Shown: positions 52,204 to 62,102, counted from the stretch's first letter. The stretch is 64,000 nt of DNA from Chryseobacterium candidae (GCF_004916905.1 NZ_SDLV01000010.1:186001-250000), one strand, 5' to 3'. Made by a program: numbers and translations. The notes: generated by a model from the sequence alone, not told the origin.

Positions 52204-53271
52204 AGTATCGCCTAAATTAGCTGTCAGTGAAGCCAGCTGCATTAATGCAATTTCAACCGTAAGTCTAGGGTTTTTGGAATTTTTATAATTAATATCTGCA
52301 TGATTGCAGATTTCAATACCATCAATAAGCTGCTGGGCGGCCCATTTCTGTCCCTGCTCTACAAATCTGGCCTTGGTTTTCTCTCCTACTTCTATGAGTT
52401 CCATTGTGGAAGCATTCTGTGCCATCATCAGATCTCTGAAATGATTTCCTAATCCGGCAATAAAAATATGAGGATCAAAACCTTTTTTTACAATCTCATT
52501 AAATGCGAAAAGCACTTCAGGAATTTTATTTTCCCTGGCGAGATCCACGATATTGAGATATTGATCATAATCCAGAATATTCAATACCTCGGCGGCTTTG
52601 GCCAGTGTAATATTTTTCTGGGAGAAAGTAGAAAGTCTGTCGAAGATGGAAAGTGCATCTCTTAATGCACCGTCGGCTTTCTGAGCAATCAGATACAATG
52701 CATCATCTTCATACCGGATATTTTCTTTTTGGGCTATGTTTCTCAGATGATTCTGAATGTCTTCAATGACAATTCTTTTGAAGTCATAGATCTGACAGCG
52801 GGATAAAATTGTTGGTATAATTTTATGTTTTTCCGTAGTAGCCAAAATAAAAATGGCATGAGCAGGCGGCTCTTCCAGCGTTTTAAGGAAAGCATTGAAA
52901 GCGGCAGAAGACAGCATATGAACCTCATCTATGATATATACTTTGTATTTACCCACCTGAGGTGCAAAACGTACCTGATCTATAAGTTCTCTGATATCAT
53001 CTACAGAGTTATTGGATGCTGCATCCAGCTCATAGATATTATAAGCAAAGCCATCTTCTGAAACCGAGCCATCTTTCTCATTGATCTTTCTTGCCAGAAT
53101 TCTGGCGCAAGTAGTTTTACCCACACCACGAGGACCGCAAAAAAGCAATGCCTGAGCTAATTGGCTTTCTTCAATTGCATGTTCTAAAGTATCCGTAATA
53201 TGGGATTGCCCTACAACCGTATCAAACTCCTGAGGACGATATTTTCTTGCAGATACTATAAAATTTTCCAT
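52186..53271 (-). CDS. dnaX: DNA polymerase III gamma subunit (DnaX, zero-frame product)
   Basis: A 361-residue AAA+ clamp-loader ATPase. FIVSARKYRPQEFDTVVGQ is the family start, FCGPRGVGKTTCAR the Walker A loop, and YIIDEVHMLS the Walker B motif. LRDALSIFDRLS is the sensor region. The protein ends at KKKNS after an A11 run, giving a gamma-like form; a -1 shift would extend it by over 200 residues to tau. The zinc-binding cysteines seen in many DnaX proteins are missing; INEKDGSVSEDG occupies that place. Confidence 0.93.
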   Translation of the reverse strand: MENFIVSARKYRPQEFDTVVGQSHITDTLEHAIEESQLAQALLFCGPRGVGKTTCARILARKINEKDGSVSEDGFAYNIYELDAASNNSVDDIRELIDQVRFAPQVGKYKVYIIDEVHMLSSAAFNAFLKTLEEPPAHAIFILATTEKHKIIPTILSRCQIYDFKRIVIEDIQNHLRNIAQKENIRYEDDALYLIAQKADGALRDALSIFDRLSTFSQKNITLAKAAEVLNILDYDQYLNIVDLARENKIPEVLFAFNEIVKKGFDPHIFIAGLGNHFRDLMMAQNASTMELIEVGEKTKARFVEQGQKWAAQQLIDGIEICNHADINYKNSKNPRLTVEIALMQLASLTANLGDTKKKNS

Positions 53272-53368
53272 TGGCCAAAAGTAAGAAATATAGTTTTAAT
53301 TTGAAAATTAAAAGTTTTCAAATATCAACAAAAACGTATTTTTGCTCAAATCGGAAAACTTTTAATTT

Positions 53369-54001
53369 CTACTTTTTTTTGCTGTATGCAAAGTCGATCA
53401 ACTCAACAATAGCGCCTTCAATCTCTTTTCTTCCTTCTTCGGTCTTCAGGTCAATACCGCAGAACTTACTGGCGTTGTATCCTGTATAAAGATTAAGATA
53501 GTAAGCACCGGAAACTATTAAAGCCATAATTGCTCTATGCCTTGTTGCTACCCCTTCTCCGAAATAAGGATCTGAGATGTTTCCAAATAAGACTTCTCCT
53601 ACTTCTTCACGCTGCTCAACCAGTTTCTTAAGAATAGGCTTACTTTCTGAAAGTTCCCAAAGGATAATTTTCTGAAGTTCTTTATTTTTCTTCAGGTTTT
53701 CGAACTGATTTAACACTACCATTTTGGTAAGTTCGTGTCCACCGTCAGAGAAATCCATATCAACATCCTGGTTGACCTGGCTCCAGTAATCCTGAGATTT
53801 GATATACTCATCAATCAGCTTATCAGTACTTCCAAAGTACTCATAGATTAATTTTTTATCAAATCCGGCTACTGCGGCAATTTTACTTACTTTCAGTCCG
53901 GAGTATCCTTTTACTCTTAAAATTTTACCAACTGCAGCAAGCAGTTTCTGTTTTGTTTTTTCTTTGTCCCTAATGGGGCCCTGCACTACTTTTCTAGGCA
54001 T
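53369..54001 (-). CDS. TetR family transcriptional regulator
   Basis: A 210-residue regulator. The N-terminal helix-turn-helix covers about residues 15-62, with LRVKGYSGLKVSKIAAVAGFDKKLIYEYF represented by GYSGLKVSKIA and KLIYEYFGS. The effector domain (about 75-205) is helical. The gene starts 5 bp after the acyltransferase stop on the same strand, so it is probably transcribed with it and may control membrane-lipid genes; target and ligand are unknown. Confidence 0.87.
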   Translation of the reverse strand: MPRKVVQGPIRDKEKTKQKLLAAVGKILRVKGYSGLKVSKIAAVAGFDKKLIYEYFGSTDKLIDEYIKSQDYWSQVNQDVDMDFSDGGHELTKMVVLNQFENLKKNKELQKIILWELSESKPILKKLVEQREEVGEVLFGNISDPYFGEGVATRHRAIMALIVSGAYYLNLYTGYNASKFCGIDLKTEEGRKEIEGAIVELIDFAYSKKK

Positions 54002-54006
54002 AATTA

Positions 54007-55263
54007 TTATTTTTTCGCAATATGCAATTTTTTATTTATATCATCAAACGCATTAAGCGTTTTGTCGAGATGTTCTTTTTCGTGCCTTGCCGTTACACTC
54101 ATCCTGATACGCGCATCTTTTCTTGGTACAGCCGGATAAAGAATCGGATTGGTATAGATTCCTTTTTGTATTAGTAGTTTTCCGGCTTCTCCTGTTACAT
54201 AGGGATCTCCAATTTTTACGGGGATAATGGCAGAGCAGGTAACACCGGTATCTAATCCTAAATCGTCAAGTCCTTTTTTGAAATAATTGATGTTATCCCA
54301 GAGTTTTTCTCTCCAGATAGGTTCTTCGTCAATTAAATCAATGGCTTTAACAATTCCTGCGGATGATGGTGGAGCTGTAGCTGAGAAGATCTGCTGTCGT
54401 GAATGGAATCTGATGAATGCAGCTATTTTTTTATCTGCAATGACATATCCTCCAAGGTTTCCGAATGTTTTGCTGAATGTACCTGTGATGATGTCTACTT
54501 TATCCAATAAACCAGCCTGTTCCAAAGTACCTCTTCCGGTTTCTCCAAGGATGCCGACCCCATGTACGTCGTCTACCATCAGAAAGGCATTATACTTTTT
54601 CACAAGGTCATAGATCTCATTAATACGGGAGGTATCACCATCCTGGGAATACACTCCATCCACAATAACGAGTTTCGTACGGTACAGATTTTCAGATACC
54701 TTCAAAATGTGTTCCAAAGATTCCAAATTATTGTGCGGAAATGTTTTTTTATTAGTAAAAGCACATCCTTCGTGCACGCTGGCATGTACAGCCATATCTA
54801 AAATAGCCAGATCTTCCTTTTGCATTAAACATTGTAAACTCGCACTATTAGCAGTATAACCTGTTGTAAATACTACGGCTTCATCTTCTGTTCTTTTAAA
54901 GAAACCTGAAATTTTCTTTTCTAACGCATTGTGGTAATCAAAATAACCGCCGATAAGAGGGGTTGCCCCAGTACCGGTACCATATTTTTCTATTCCCTCA
55001 ATGGCAGCTTGTTTTACTTTCGGGTGCTGTGTAAATCCCAAATAATCACTTGATACAAAACTAACAAATTCTCTGTTATGGTTTGCAATATTTACATTCA
55101 GTATTGCATTGGTTCCTGAAGTATTCTTCAGTCGGTAATTCATGTGTCCATTAGACTTTACATAGTCTAAATATTCATAAAAAATTTCAGCCCTTTGAGC
55201 CATATTATTGTCTGGTATATTCTCAAAGTCTTTGATAGTTGCTGTTGTGAAATTGATGCTCAT
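54007..55263 (-). CDS. Alpha-oxoamine synthase family acyltransferase (serine/cysteate acyltransferase candidate)
   Basis: A 418-residue pyridoxal-phosphate enzyme that condenses an amino acid with an acyl-CoA. YGTGTGATPLIGGYFDYH is the substrate loop, and TGTFSKTFGNLGGY carries the Schiff-base lysine, with VDDVHGVGILG as the cofactor-ring aspartate. The family includes serine palmitoyltransferase, glycine acetyltransferase, 8-amino-7-oxononanoate synthase and cysteate acyltransferase. The long N-terminal region (about 60 residues) and the genus, which makes sphingolipids and capnine-type sulfonolipids, favour one of the lipid roles; sequence alone cannot choose. A TATATTTG box lies 32 bp upstream. 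Confidence 0.85.
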   Translation of the reverse strand: MSINFTTATIKDFENIPDNNMAQRAEIFYEYLDYVKSNGHMNYRLKNTSGTNAILNVNIANHNREFVSFVSSDYLGFTQHPKVKQAAIEGIEKYGTGTGATPLIGGYFDYHNALEKKISGFFKRTEDEAVVFTTGYTANSASLQCLMQKEDLAILDMAVHASVHEGCAFTNKKTFPHNNLESLEHILKVSENLYRTKLVIVDGVYSQDGDTSRINEIYDLVKKYNAFLMVDDVHGVGILGETGRGTLEQAGLLDKVDIITGTFSKTFGNLGGYVIADKKIAAFIRFHSRQQIFSATAPPSSAGIVKAIDLIDEEPIWREKLWDNINYFKKGLDDLGLDTGVTCSAIIPVKIGDPYVTGEAGKLLIQKGIYTNPILYPAVPRKDARIRMSVTARHEKEHLDKTLNAFDDINKKLHIAKK

Positions 55264-55294
55264 CCTTAATCTTGTTTGTTGTGGTTTTAAAAAA

Positions 55295-55302
55295 CAAATA
55301 TA
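55295..55302 (-). promoter_or_regulatory. -7 box of the acyltransferase-TetR operon
   Basis: CAAATATA reads TATATTTG on the minus strand, 32 bp before the start codon. The -33 half is not clear. Confidence 0.45.
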
Positions 55303-55689
55303 TAACTATTTAAAGGGGTTAAGCTCCCTTACTAAGATTAAATATTATTAAAGACACAATAATTTATTCTTATACTCTGGAAACCAAACTCAATTGTATA
55401 TACATGTTTCTTTTTAACATTTATCTTTTTGAATTAATTAGTTTTTTCTTACCTAAATTTAATAAAAAAAGTAAACAATAAAGAAATATTAATAAATAAA
55501 TAATAAAAAAAGACAGTTATTTTTCACAACCATCTCATTTATAAAAGATTATTTTCCGGTAATTTTAACATTATAATTCACTAAATTGCCTTTTACAGCA
55601 GGAATTCAGCACGATTAAATCCCTACCCAGAGACGAAAAGGGCATCGAAACTCCTGTGGCAGGAATTTTAAAGAATAAAAACAGTCAGT
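55303..55689. other. Gene-free AT-rich spacer
   Basis: No credible ORF. The only visible structure is TCCTG-TGG-CAGGA near 55655, a weak hairpin. Otherwise low-complexity AT sequence. Confidence 0.5.
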
Positions 55690-56046
55690 TCAGACGGTAT
55701 GGGAATCTCTGAATTTTCCAGGAGTGCAACCAGTCATTTTTTTGAAAAATTTTGAAAAATTGGATGGATCGTAAGTAAAAATACGGGCAATTTCTGCTAC
55801 AGATTTATCCGTAACAATAAGCATATGTTTGGCTTCCCCGATAATTTTTTCATCATAAAAAAAACAGGGATGCTTTCCGGTTTCTTTTTTAATGGTATCG
55901 GTAAGATGTTTGTGAGAGACAGCAAGTTTTCCGGCAATTTCATTCAGTTCCAGAAATTCATGGGCTGTTCCCGAAATAACCTCATGGATATGTTGGTCTA
56001 AAAAGGTAAAATACTGATGGGTAATTTCTTCACTTCTTTTCATCAT
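55690..56046 (-). CDS. Short AraC-type helix-turn-helix regulator
   Basis: A 118-residue protein that is almost only the AraC DNA-binding domain. LELNEIAGKLAVSHKHLTDTIKK is represented by the first helix-turn-helix AGKLAVSHKHLTD, and IARIFTYDPSNFSKFFKKMTG by IARIFTYDPSNFSKFF; GCTPGKFR ends it. There is no sensor domain, only about 30 helical residues in front. Target unknown. It follows the truncated LuxR gene on the same strand with 57 bp between them. Confidence 0.82.
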   Translation of the reverse strand: MMKRSEEITHQYFTFLDQHIHEVISGTAHEFLELNEIAGKLAVSHKHLTDTIKKETGKHPCFFYDEKIIGEAKHMLIVTDKSVAEIARIFTYDPSNFSKFFKKMTGCTPGKFRDSHTV

Positions 56047-56103
56047 GTATGGTTCTTGCTAATGTGTATTCAAGATATAAAATTAAATATAAGTTACAAA
56101 ATA

Positions 56104-56559
56104 TTATGGTAAACTTTTCGGATGTTTGAAGCTGAATATTTTAAAAAAACTATCTTTAAAAGCCTGGGTAGAATTTTTCACTTTCAACTTTTCCAGGATA
56201 TTCTGACGGTGCCTGTTTACGGTATTGATGCTTATAGAAAGAATACCTGCAATTTCTTTACTGGCATATCCCTCTCCTAAAAATTTTAAAACTTCCAGTT
56301 CTCCTGGGCTTAAAATATTCTTATAATCAAGTTTATTTTTCACCACCACTTTCCCTTTTATTATATTAACAATCATGAAATCGGGAACATTAGATGAAGT
56401 CAGAGCCATATGATAAAGACAGAGAGCAAACCTCAATCGTCCGTTATCAGGTGAATAAATATAAAACATACGGTGTTTTACCCATCTGTATGCATGATTT
56501 TTATCTTTCATTCTGATTTTTGAAACGACACTATATCCCGTACGTTCCTGCGTTTCCAC
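56104..56559 (-). CDS. LuxR-type regulator, apparently truncated at its N-terminus
   Basis: A 151-residue protein starting at a GTG. The C-terminal helix-turn-helix is complete: LSPGELEVLKFLGEGYASKEIAGILSISINTVNRHR is represented by LSPGELEVLKFLGEG and KEIAGILSISINTV. The front 80 residues look like the second half of a PAS sensor domain (VSKIRMKDKNHAYRWVKHRM). Relatives usually have about 100 more residues; here a stop lies five codons before the GTG and a terminator hairpin just beyond, so the front is missing. It may still bind DNA. Confidence 0.7.
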   Translation of the reverse strand: METQERTGYSVVSKIRMKDKNHAYRWVKHRMFYIYSPDNGRLRFALCLYHMALTSSNVPDFMIVNIIKGKVVVKNKLDYKNILSPGELEVLKFLGEGYASKEIAGILSISINTVNRHRQNILEKLKVKNSTQAFKDSFFKIFSFKHPKSLP

Positions 56560-56603
56560 TGTATCTTTTTTTGATTAAAAAGATATTCTGAGTGTTTAAT
56601 AAC

Positions 56604-56640
56604 AAAAAAAGAGACTGTTTACTTTTGTACAGTCTCTTTT
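56604..56640. terminator. Bidirectional terminator-like hairpin
   Basis: GAGACTGT (56611-56618) and ACAGTCTC (56629-56636) form a perfect 8-bp stem with A7 on one side and T4 plus GTTTTT on the other. It lies immediately upstream of the truncated LuxR gene. Confidence 0.75.
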
Positions 56641-57246
56641 GTTTTTGAGATAAAAACCGTTTGTGTTCTTAGAATCATTATTTTGACAATAAATCTTCTT
56701 AATTGCTGCGAGAATATTTTTGCAAAAATATGAATATCCATAAGCCCTGACAAAGCTATCATGTAGAATAAACCGTCTTTTTTTTGTCGAATTTTTACTA
56801 CAAAATCATTTAAACAAAACTTCAACTGTTAATCAAAAATTGATAAAATTATTCAAACACAACAATAATTTTTGTTCATAAAATTCTAAAAAAAGCCACA
56901 AATCCAGTACAATACTAAGATCTTTAGACGAAAATTTACAATGAATACGGCATAAATTTATCACATATTATTGAAATACGAAAAGATTGAGAAAAATTTT
57001 GAATCTCTTATTGTCTGCAATACATGATAAAACTTACAGAAAACAGGACACACAATACTAATTTATCTCCATAATTTCACTATTTTTACACGATCAAAAA
57101 ATATAAAACACAAAAGACCAGAAAACTTCAATGATAAAAATTTATTCTCAATCGTTCCTACCCTTAAAAAAAACATTGACTTGTACAAATACTATTATTA
57201 ACCGTCTTCTGCATTAGCAGCAGATATAGATCAGTTTTGCACATAT
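56641..57246. other. Promoter-containing spacer before the histidine kinase
   Basis: About 600 AT-rich bases with no credible gene. Nothing matches TAnnTTTG exactly; CAGTTTTGCAC at 57232-57242 is a near match, with TA nine bases before. TTGAC at 57177 could be a -35-like element. Regulation of the kinase gene is therefore not resolved. Confidence 0.45.
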
Positions 57247-60237
57247 ATGAGAGTTTGGGTATTTATTTTTGCTTGTATTTATCTAAATATTTCCGGGCAG
57301 CACTACACCTCTATGTGGTACAACATAGACAACGGACTGCCGCAAAGCAGTGCAAAGGCCATTGTAAAAGACAAATATGGCTTCATTTGGATTTCTACTG
57401 AAAACGGACTTGTACGGTATGACGGAAGTTCATTTATTACCTTTAATAACTTCAAGGTAAATAATCTACATTTTGGTGAATTTATAGGAGATCCGTGCCT
57501 TGACAGCATAACAGTTCTTAATAATTTCCAGAAAAATAAAATTATTATTAAAAACAGGTTTCCCAAATTGGCAGATCTTACTGCCGGTGATAAAATGACC
57601 TACTGCAGCGGTAATGATATTCTCCACCGCATTGCCAATAATATCATTACCTCGGATTTCTATAATGACATCCAATATTTTATTCAGCTCAAAAATTCTG
57701 TTTATCATTTTACAGAAAAGAATGCCATCATCTATAAGGAAGGAAAAAAAGAAATAAAAATTGTCCTTCCTTTTACCAATGAAGATCTGAATTATATTTT
57801 TGTACTGAATAATCACCTGTTCATCAATGATCTGAAAAAAAGAAAAACCTACTCCATCTACAAGGGACGTCTTTCTGTTTCTGATCAACCTACACTTTTT
57901 AATCACCCAGACACTAAAATATATTGGCAACAGATTACCAATCAGACATTTATTATCAACCATGATAATATTTACCTTTTGGAAGGAGATGAAAAGGATC
58001 TCCGTTTGAAATTTCTTGTCAATTTTGAAGAAATCGGCAATCACTCTTATTGCTCTATGTATTATGATGAGAGTTTCAATAAATTGTATCTGGGAACTCT
58101 CAATAACGGACTGAACGTACTTCAGCTTTCCAATTTCAATGTTTCAAGGAAAAATGCTGATTTCTCAAGTAATGTATATTTTGCATCTCTCCCTTTCAGT
58201 CAAAATACAATTATTGCTGAGGATGGTACAGAATTCGGAAGAAATGGGATTGTAAACAACCATTTTTTCGGAAACAATGACAACTATGTGATGATGTATG
58301 ATAATTCCGGAAACATTCTGATCAGGAAACGAAACCGTATTATCAGGTTTTATAAAAATTCTGGATATAAAAAGAAGGATTCATCTTTTGTAAAAAAAGG
58401 ACTCGAAACATTTATGAAAAGCGGAAACCTTTATGGAACAACCTTTACAGATCTTTCAGGAACAAAGCTTCATCTTTACAGAAAAGATATATTTAGCCAA
58501 CCGGATTTCACCTATACTTTTAAAAGTTTTATCAATACTTTTTATCAATACAATGAGAATGAAATTCTGACAGGAAACAGTGACGGACTTTATTCCATAG
58601 CATTGGGAAGCAATACTATAACTCCCTTAATTAAAAACATCAATGTCAAAAGTATTATCAGAACAAAGGATAATCTGATATGGATTACTACCAACAAAGA
58701 CGGATTTTATCTTTTCAGGAATCACCAACTTATCAAGATGCCCAACGACATCAATGACTATCTCCAGTCGGCTCATTATATTCTTGAAGACCAAAAGGGA
58801 TATTATTGGATTTCTTCAAATAATGGGATGTTTAAGGTCTCTAAAAAACAATTGCTACAGTATGCAGAAAACAAAAAAACTGCGGTTTTTTATTATCGCT
58901 TCACTAAAAAAGACGGCTTCCTGACCAATGAATTTAATGGAAGTTCAGAACCCAATGCCTACGCTCTTGAGAATGGGGATTTTGTATTTCCTTCAATGGA
59001 CGGTTTTGTGTTTTTTAACCCGGAAAGTATTCAGACTTATTATCCGGGAAGAAATAAGATTTACATTGAACGGGTAAAAATAGGAAATTCTGAGCCTCAG
59101 TATTTTCACCAGATTCTTAATTTGAAAAATAATTACAAAACTGCAGATATCTTTATTGATATTCCTTATTTTTCCAATCCTGAAAATCTTTATATTGAAG
59201 CAAAGATATCAGGAAAAGAAAATACTGAATGGGAAAAGATTGCAACAGGAAAAGAATTAAAATACACGATCAGCAACCTTTCTCCCGGTGATTATACTCT
59301 GAGTGTAAGGGTATTGATTTCTGCAGATGGAAGATATGAAGAAAAGACTGTACGCTTCAAAATTCAGCCACTTTTCTATCAGACCTTGTTATTCAGAGTA
59401 TCTGCTTCCATTGTTATTCTTATTTTGATTATCATCATCGTTCAGTTAACCACCAACTTTCTAAGAATAAAAAATAAAGCTTTAAAACAGATTGTTCATA
59501 ATAAAAATTCTGAACTGAGAGAAACCTCACTTCACCTGGAGGTTGTTAAAAACAACCTGCAAAAAGAAACCGAATATCAGAAAAAACTGGTGGAAACCAT
59601 CAGCCACGATATCACCACTCCGATCAGATTTATTGCTATGCTTTCTCAGAAACTTCATGAATCTGATGATGTGGAGCTTCAGAAAAAATACTTTGACAGT
59701 ATTTATAAATCTTCCGAACAGCTGTATCAGTTTACCCTGAATTTGAAAGAATATACTGAACTTTATAAAGCTGAAAATATTTTTGAAGAAAATGAATATC
59801 CAATCAACAGAATTCTGGAAATCAAGAATAAATTATTCTGTGAAATTGCAAAAGAAAAAGGGACTGTCATTACCAATCTTACCAAAGGAATCGTATATTC
59901 TAAAGTAAATGAAAGTATTTTAACAGCCATTATTCATAATATTCTTGATAATGCTGTAAAAAATACCTTTGAAGGAAATATAACCCTTACGGTTACAGAA
60001 AATTTACAAAAAACCACAATAATAATTACTGATACAGGAACAGGGATGTCTGAAGAGCAGATTTCTGTTTACATGAACCTGTTCAGAAATCCTACATTGG
60101 AAACACCTAGTTTTAAAGGAAAAGGATTGGGTCTGCATATGGTTATCCATCTGGTAAAAAAGATCAATGCTGAAATGAACTTCAGACAAAACCAACCTAA
60201 AGGAACAATTGTGGAAATAACACTCAATAAAAACTAA
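57247..60237 (+). CDS. Sensor histidine kinase with periplasmic beta-propeller and Y_Y_Y domain
   Basis: A 996-residue two-component sensor. A signal or anchor segment (1-17) precedes a periplasmic region of about 690 residues in the style of hybrid two-component sensors: propeller repeats (NGLPQSSAKAIVKDKYGFIWISTENGL represented by GFIWISTENGLVRYDG and LIWITTNKDGFY) and a Y_Y_Y-type domain (about 615-710). One membrane helix follows (about 715-738). The phosphoacceptor is His787 in TISHDITTPIRF; the ATPase has NILDNAVKNT, TDTGTGMS and GKGLGLHMV. It is not fused to a receiver; the response regulator follows after 5 bp. Ligand unknown. Confidence 0.92.
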   Translation: MRVWVFIFACIYLNISGQHYTSMWYNIDNGLPQSSAKAIVKDKYGFIWISTENGLVRYDGSSFITFNNFKVNNLHFGEFIGDPCLDSITVLNNFQKNKIIIKNRFPKLADLTAGDKMTYCSGNDILHRIANNIITSDFYNDIQYFIQLKNSVYHFTEKNAIIYKEGKKEIKIVLPFTNEDLNYIFVLNNHLFINDLKKRKTYSIYKGRLSVSDQPTLFNHPDTKIYWQQITNQTFIINHDNIYLLEGDEKDLRLKFLVNFEEIGNHSYCSMYYDESFNKLYLGTLNNGLNVLQLSNFNVSRKNADFSSNVYFASLPFSQNTIIAEDGTEFGRNGIVNNHFFGNNDNYVMMYDNSGNILIRKRNRIIRFYKNSGYKKKDSSFVKKGLETFMKSGNLYGTTFTDLSGTKLHLYRKDIFSQPDFTYTFKSFINTFYQYNENEILTGNSDGLYSIALGSNTITPLIKNINVKSIIRTKDNLIWITTNKDGFYLFRNHQLIKMPNDINDYLQSAHYILEDQKGYYWISSNNGMFKVSKKQLLQYAENKKTAVFYYRFTKKDGFLTNEFNGSSEPNAYALENGDFVFPSMDGFVFFNPESIQTYYPGRNKIYIERVKIGNSEPQYFHQILNLKNNYKTADIFIDIPYFSNPENLYIEAKISGKENTEWEKIATGKELKYTISNLSPGDYTLSVRVLISADGRYEEKTVRFKIQPLFYQTLLFRVSASIVILILIIIIVQLTTNFLRIKNKALKQIVHNKNSELRETSLHLEVVKNNLQKETEYQKKLVETISHDITTPIRFIAMLSQKLHESDDVELQKKYFDSIYKSSEQLYQFTLNLKEYTELYKAENIFEENEYPINRILEIKNKLFCEIAKEKGTVITNLTKGIVYSKVNESILTAIIHNILDNAVKNTFEGNITLTVTENLQKTTIIITDTGTGMSEEQISVYMNLFRNPTLETPSFKGKGLGLHMVIHLVKKINAEMNFRQNQPKGTIVEITLNKN

Positions 60238-60242
60238 TCTTT

Positions 60243-60854
60243 ATGAATGAAAGAATTCTAATCGCTGATGATCATTATGTGGTAAGGGCGGGAACCTCTT
60301 TGGTTCTTGAAACAGCTTATCCGTTACTGAATATAGATTTTGCGGAAAATTATGAACAGGTGAAAAAGAAGCTGGAAGATCAACGGTATGACCTTATTAT
60401 TTTAGATATTGATATGCCGGGAACTCAGTATAAGAAGATGGTTCCGGAGCTTAAAGATATACAGAATGACCTTAAAATTCTTATATTCTCAGGATATGAC
60501 AAAGATGTTGCGATTCAATATATCAGAGAAGGTGCTGAAGGCTATCTGAATAAACAAAGTAGTGAAGAAGAAATTAAGAACGCTGTGAAAACAGTAATTG
60601 AGAAGGGATATTTCTACCCTGCAGAACTGATTGGCCTTATTATTCAAAACAAAAGAGATAATCCCGTAGAAAAGTTATCATCCAGAGAATACGAAATTTT
60701 CAAACTTCTGGCAGACGGCAACGGCAATCTGGAAATTGCCAACAGGCTTAATATTCAGATGTCTACGGTAAGCACTTATAAAAAAAGAATTTTTCAAAAG
60801 CTTAATGTCGGAAATATTGCAGAGCTGATTAAAGTCTATGAAATGATGCATTAA
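60243..60854 (+). CDS. NarL/FixJ-type response regulator
   Basis: A 203-residue receiver plus LuxR-type output. The receiver (1-120) has ADDHYVV at the acidic pocket, LIILDIDMPG with phosphoacceptor Asp55, and YLNKQS with the conserved lysine. The helix-turn-helix covers about 140-200 (LSSREYEIFKLLADGNGNLEIAN). It is the partner of the sensor kinase 5 bp upstream. Genes controlled cannot be told; the surface-type protein downstream is a candidate. Confidence 0.95.
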   Translation: MNERILIADDHYVVRAGTSLVLETAYPLLNIDFAENYEQVKKKLEDQRYDLIILDIDMPGTQYKKMVPELKDIQNDLKILIFSGYDKDVAIQYIREGAEGYLNKQSSEEEIKNAVKTVIEKGYFYPAELIGLIIQNKRDNPVEKLSSREYEIFKLLADGNGNLEIANRLNIQMSTVSTYKKRIFQKLNVGNIAELIKVYEMMH

Positions 60855-60860
60855 GAAAAT

Positions 60861-60889
60861 GGGGCTGAATTTCTTATCATTCCAGCCCC
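60861..60889 (-). terminator. Hairpin after the response regulator and the surface protein
   Basis: GGGGCTG at 60861-60867 pairs with CAGCCCC at 60883-60889. On the plus strand no T tract follows; on the minus strand ATTTTCTT follows, so it more likely ends the convergent surface-protein gene. Confidence 0.55.
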
Positions 60890-60987
60890 GAAAAAACACA
60901 AATCTCATTAGATTTTTAAACAGCTAACCCTTTGATTTTATAGAGTTTTATATAATCACTGTATTTTTAGAATCTTCGGATAACTTA

Positions 60988-61833
60988 TTAGTACAGCCTC
61001 TGTACAGAGAGAAACAGCTCCCTTGTGTTATCAGAAGTATTGGAATCTGTGGTGGTAGCATCGCTGCTTCCCGCTGCAGATTTATTGTCTACACGAAATG
61101 CATAATACACTCTGTACCATCTTGGTTCCGGCTCTTGTATTGTAATATCAAATGTTACGGTCTCATTATGAGTCTGAGTAAGATAAACTCCATCATCAAA
61201 CTGCCTGTAAGCTCCCGGTGATAATTTAATATTTCCGTTGTCAGAATCACCGGTATGGGTAGACATTTCCGAAACCCAGATTTTCACATCTGAAGTTCCT
61301 ACATTATAAAGTCTGGGATTAAAAGTGGTAGCCGCTCCTGTTCCTGCTGAACTGCTGTTAAATTGGGCATCAAGTCTCAGGAAACCTCCCAGAACAGGAA
61401 GATCAGTAAGATAGGTACTGGCTAATGTGCTGGCTCCGGAAGGGCCTGCAGGAATACTTCCATGATAGTAGATCAGGTCTCCAATGGTAATGTCGTCATC
61501 TTTTCCTCCAAAAGCAAACTTCCAGGTAGTCCCGTTGAACATATAATAGCCGGCTTTATCTACTTTTGCTGTTTTTACAGAAGGTGCAGTTACAGCCTGC
61601 GTTACATAGACCAACGCTCCGGTCTGATCTGCCAGATACACATTATCTTTAGCTCTTAGCTGATCTCCTGTCATTCTTGGAGCAATCACTCCGTCTGCCG
61701 CAGTAGCAACATCTGGTTTCCCCTCTACATGTAGCGTTACTTTAGGAGAGTCTGTATTAATCCCTACCTGGGAAAATACAGCTGCTGAAAAACACATCAT
61801 TATGCTGGCAAAAGGTAATTTTATTTTTTTCAT
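60988..61833 (-). CDS. Secreted surface-type protein with VGINT motif
   Basis: A 281-residue exported protein with a signal ending VFSQ. The mature start VGINTDSPKVTLHVEG matches the repeat-start found in many flavobacterial cell-surface proteins that are also similar to phage tail fibres. GYYMFNGTTWKF is also typical. The remainder (about 110-281) is beta-rich and serine/threonine-rich, and ends in RELFLSVQRLY. No T9SS sorting domain is seen. Function unknown; display on the surface is inferred. A TAACTTTG box lies about 100 bp upstream. Confidence 0.72.
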   Translation of the reverse strand: MKKIKLPFASIMMCFSAAVFSQVGINTDSPKVTLHVEGKPDVATAADGVIAPRMTGDQLRAKDNVYLADQTGALVYVTQAVTAPSVKTAKVDKAGYYMFNGTTWKFAFGGKDDDITIGDLIYYHGSIPAGPSGASTLASTYLTDLPVLGGFLRLDAQFNSSSAGTGAATTFNPRLYNVGTSDVKIWVSEMSTHTGDSDNGNIKLSPGAYRQFDDGVYLTQTHNETVTFDITIQEPEPRWYRVYYAFRVDNKSAAGSSDATTTDSNTSDNTRELFLSVQRLY

Positions 61834-61936
61834 TTTAGTATATTTGTTTAAAAATTATTTGATTTATTTAAGAATTGAATAAATCATGCAGACCAATTAA
61901 CCTATCATCAATCAGCCTTTGTTGAGCTAGCTGGTG

Positions 61937-61944
61937 CAAAGTTA
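61937..61944 (-). promoter_or_regulatory. -7 box of the surface-type protein
   Basis: CAAAGTTA reads TAACTTTG on the minus strand, with TTTG 15 bp upstream. The leader would be about 100 nt. Confidence 0.4.
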
Positions 61945-62102
61945 TCTACATTAATAAATCAAATTCACGAATAATCAATGAAAAACCGGAAACAGTTTTA
62001 CAAAACTCAAACAACTAATAACCAATATATTAAATCAGTCATATTTTGATATTTGACTTTTATAAAACATATTGAAATGATTTAAATTACCTACCGCCAC
62101 AA

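Noticed and set aside
56619..56825. A 68-codon minus-strand frame
   Set aside because: It ends inside a terminator hairpin, has no recognisable motif, and its composition looks like spacer DNA.
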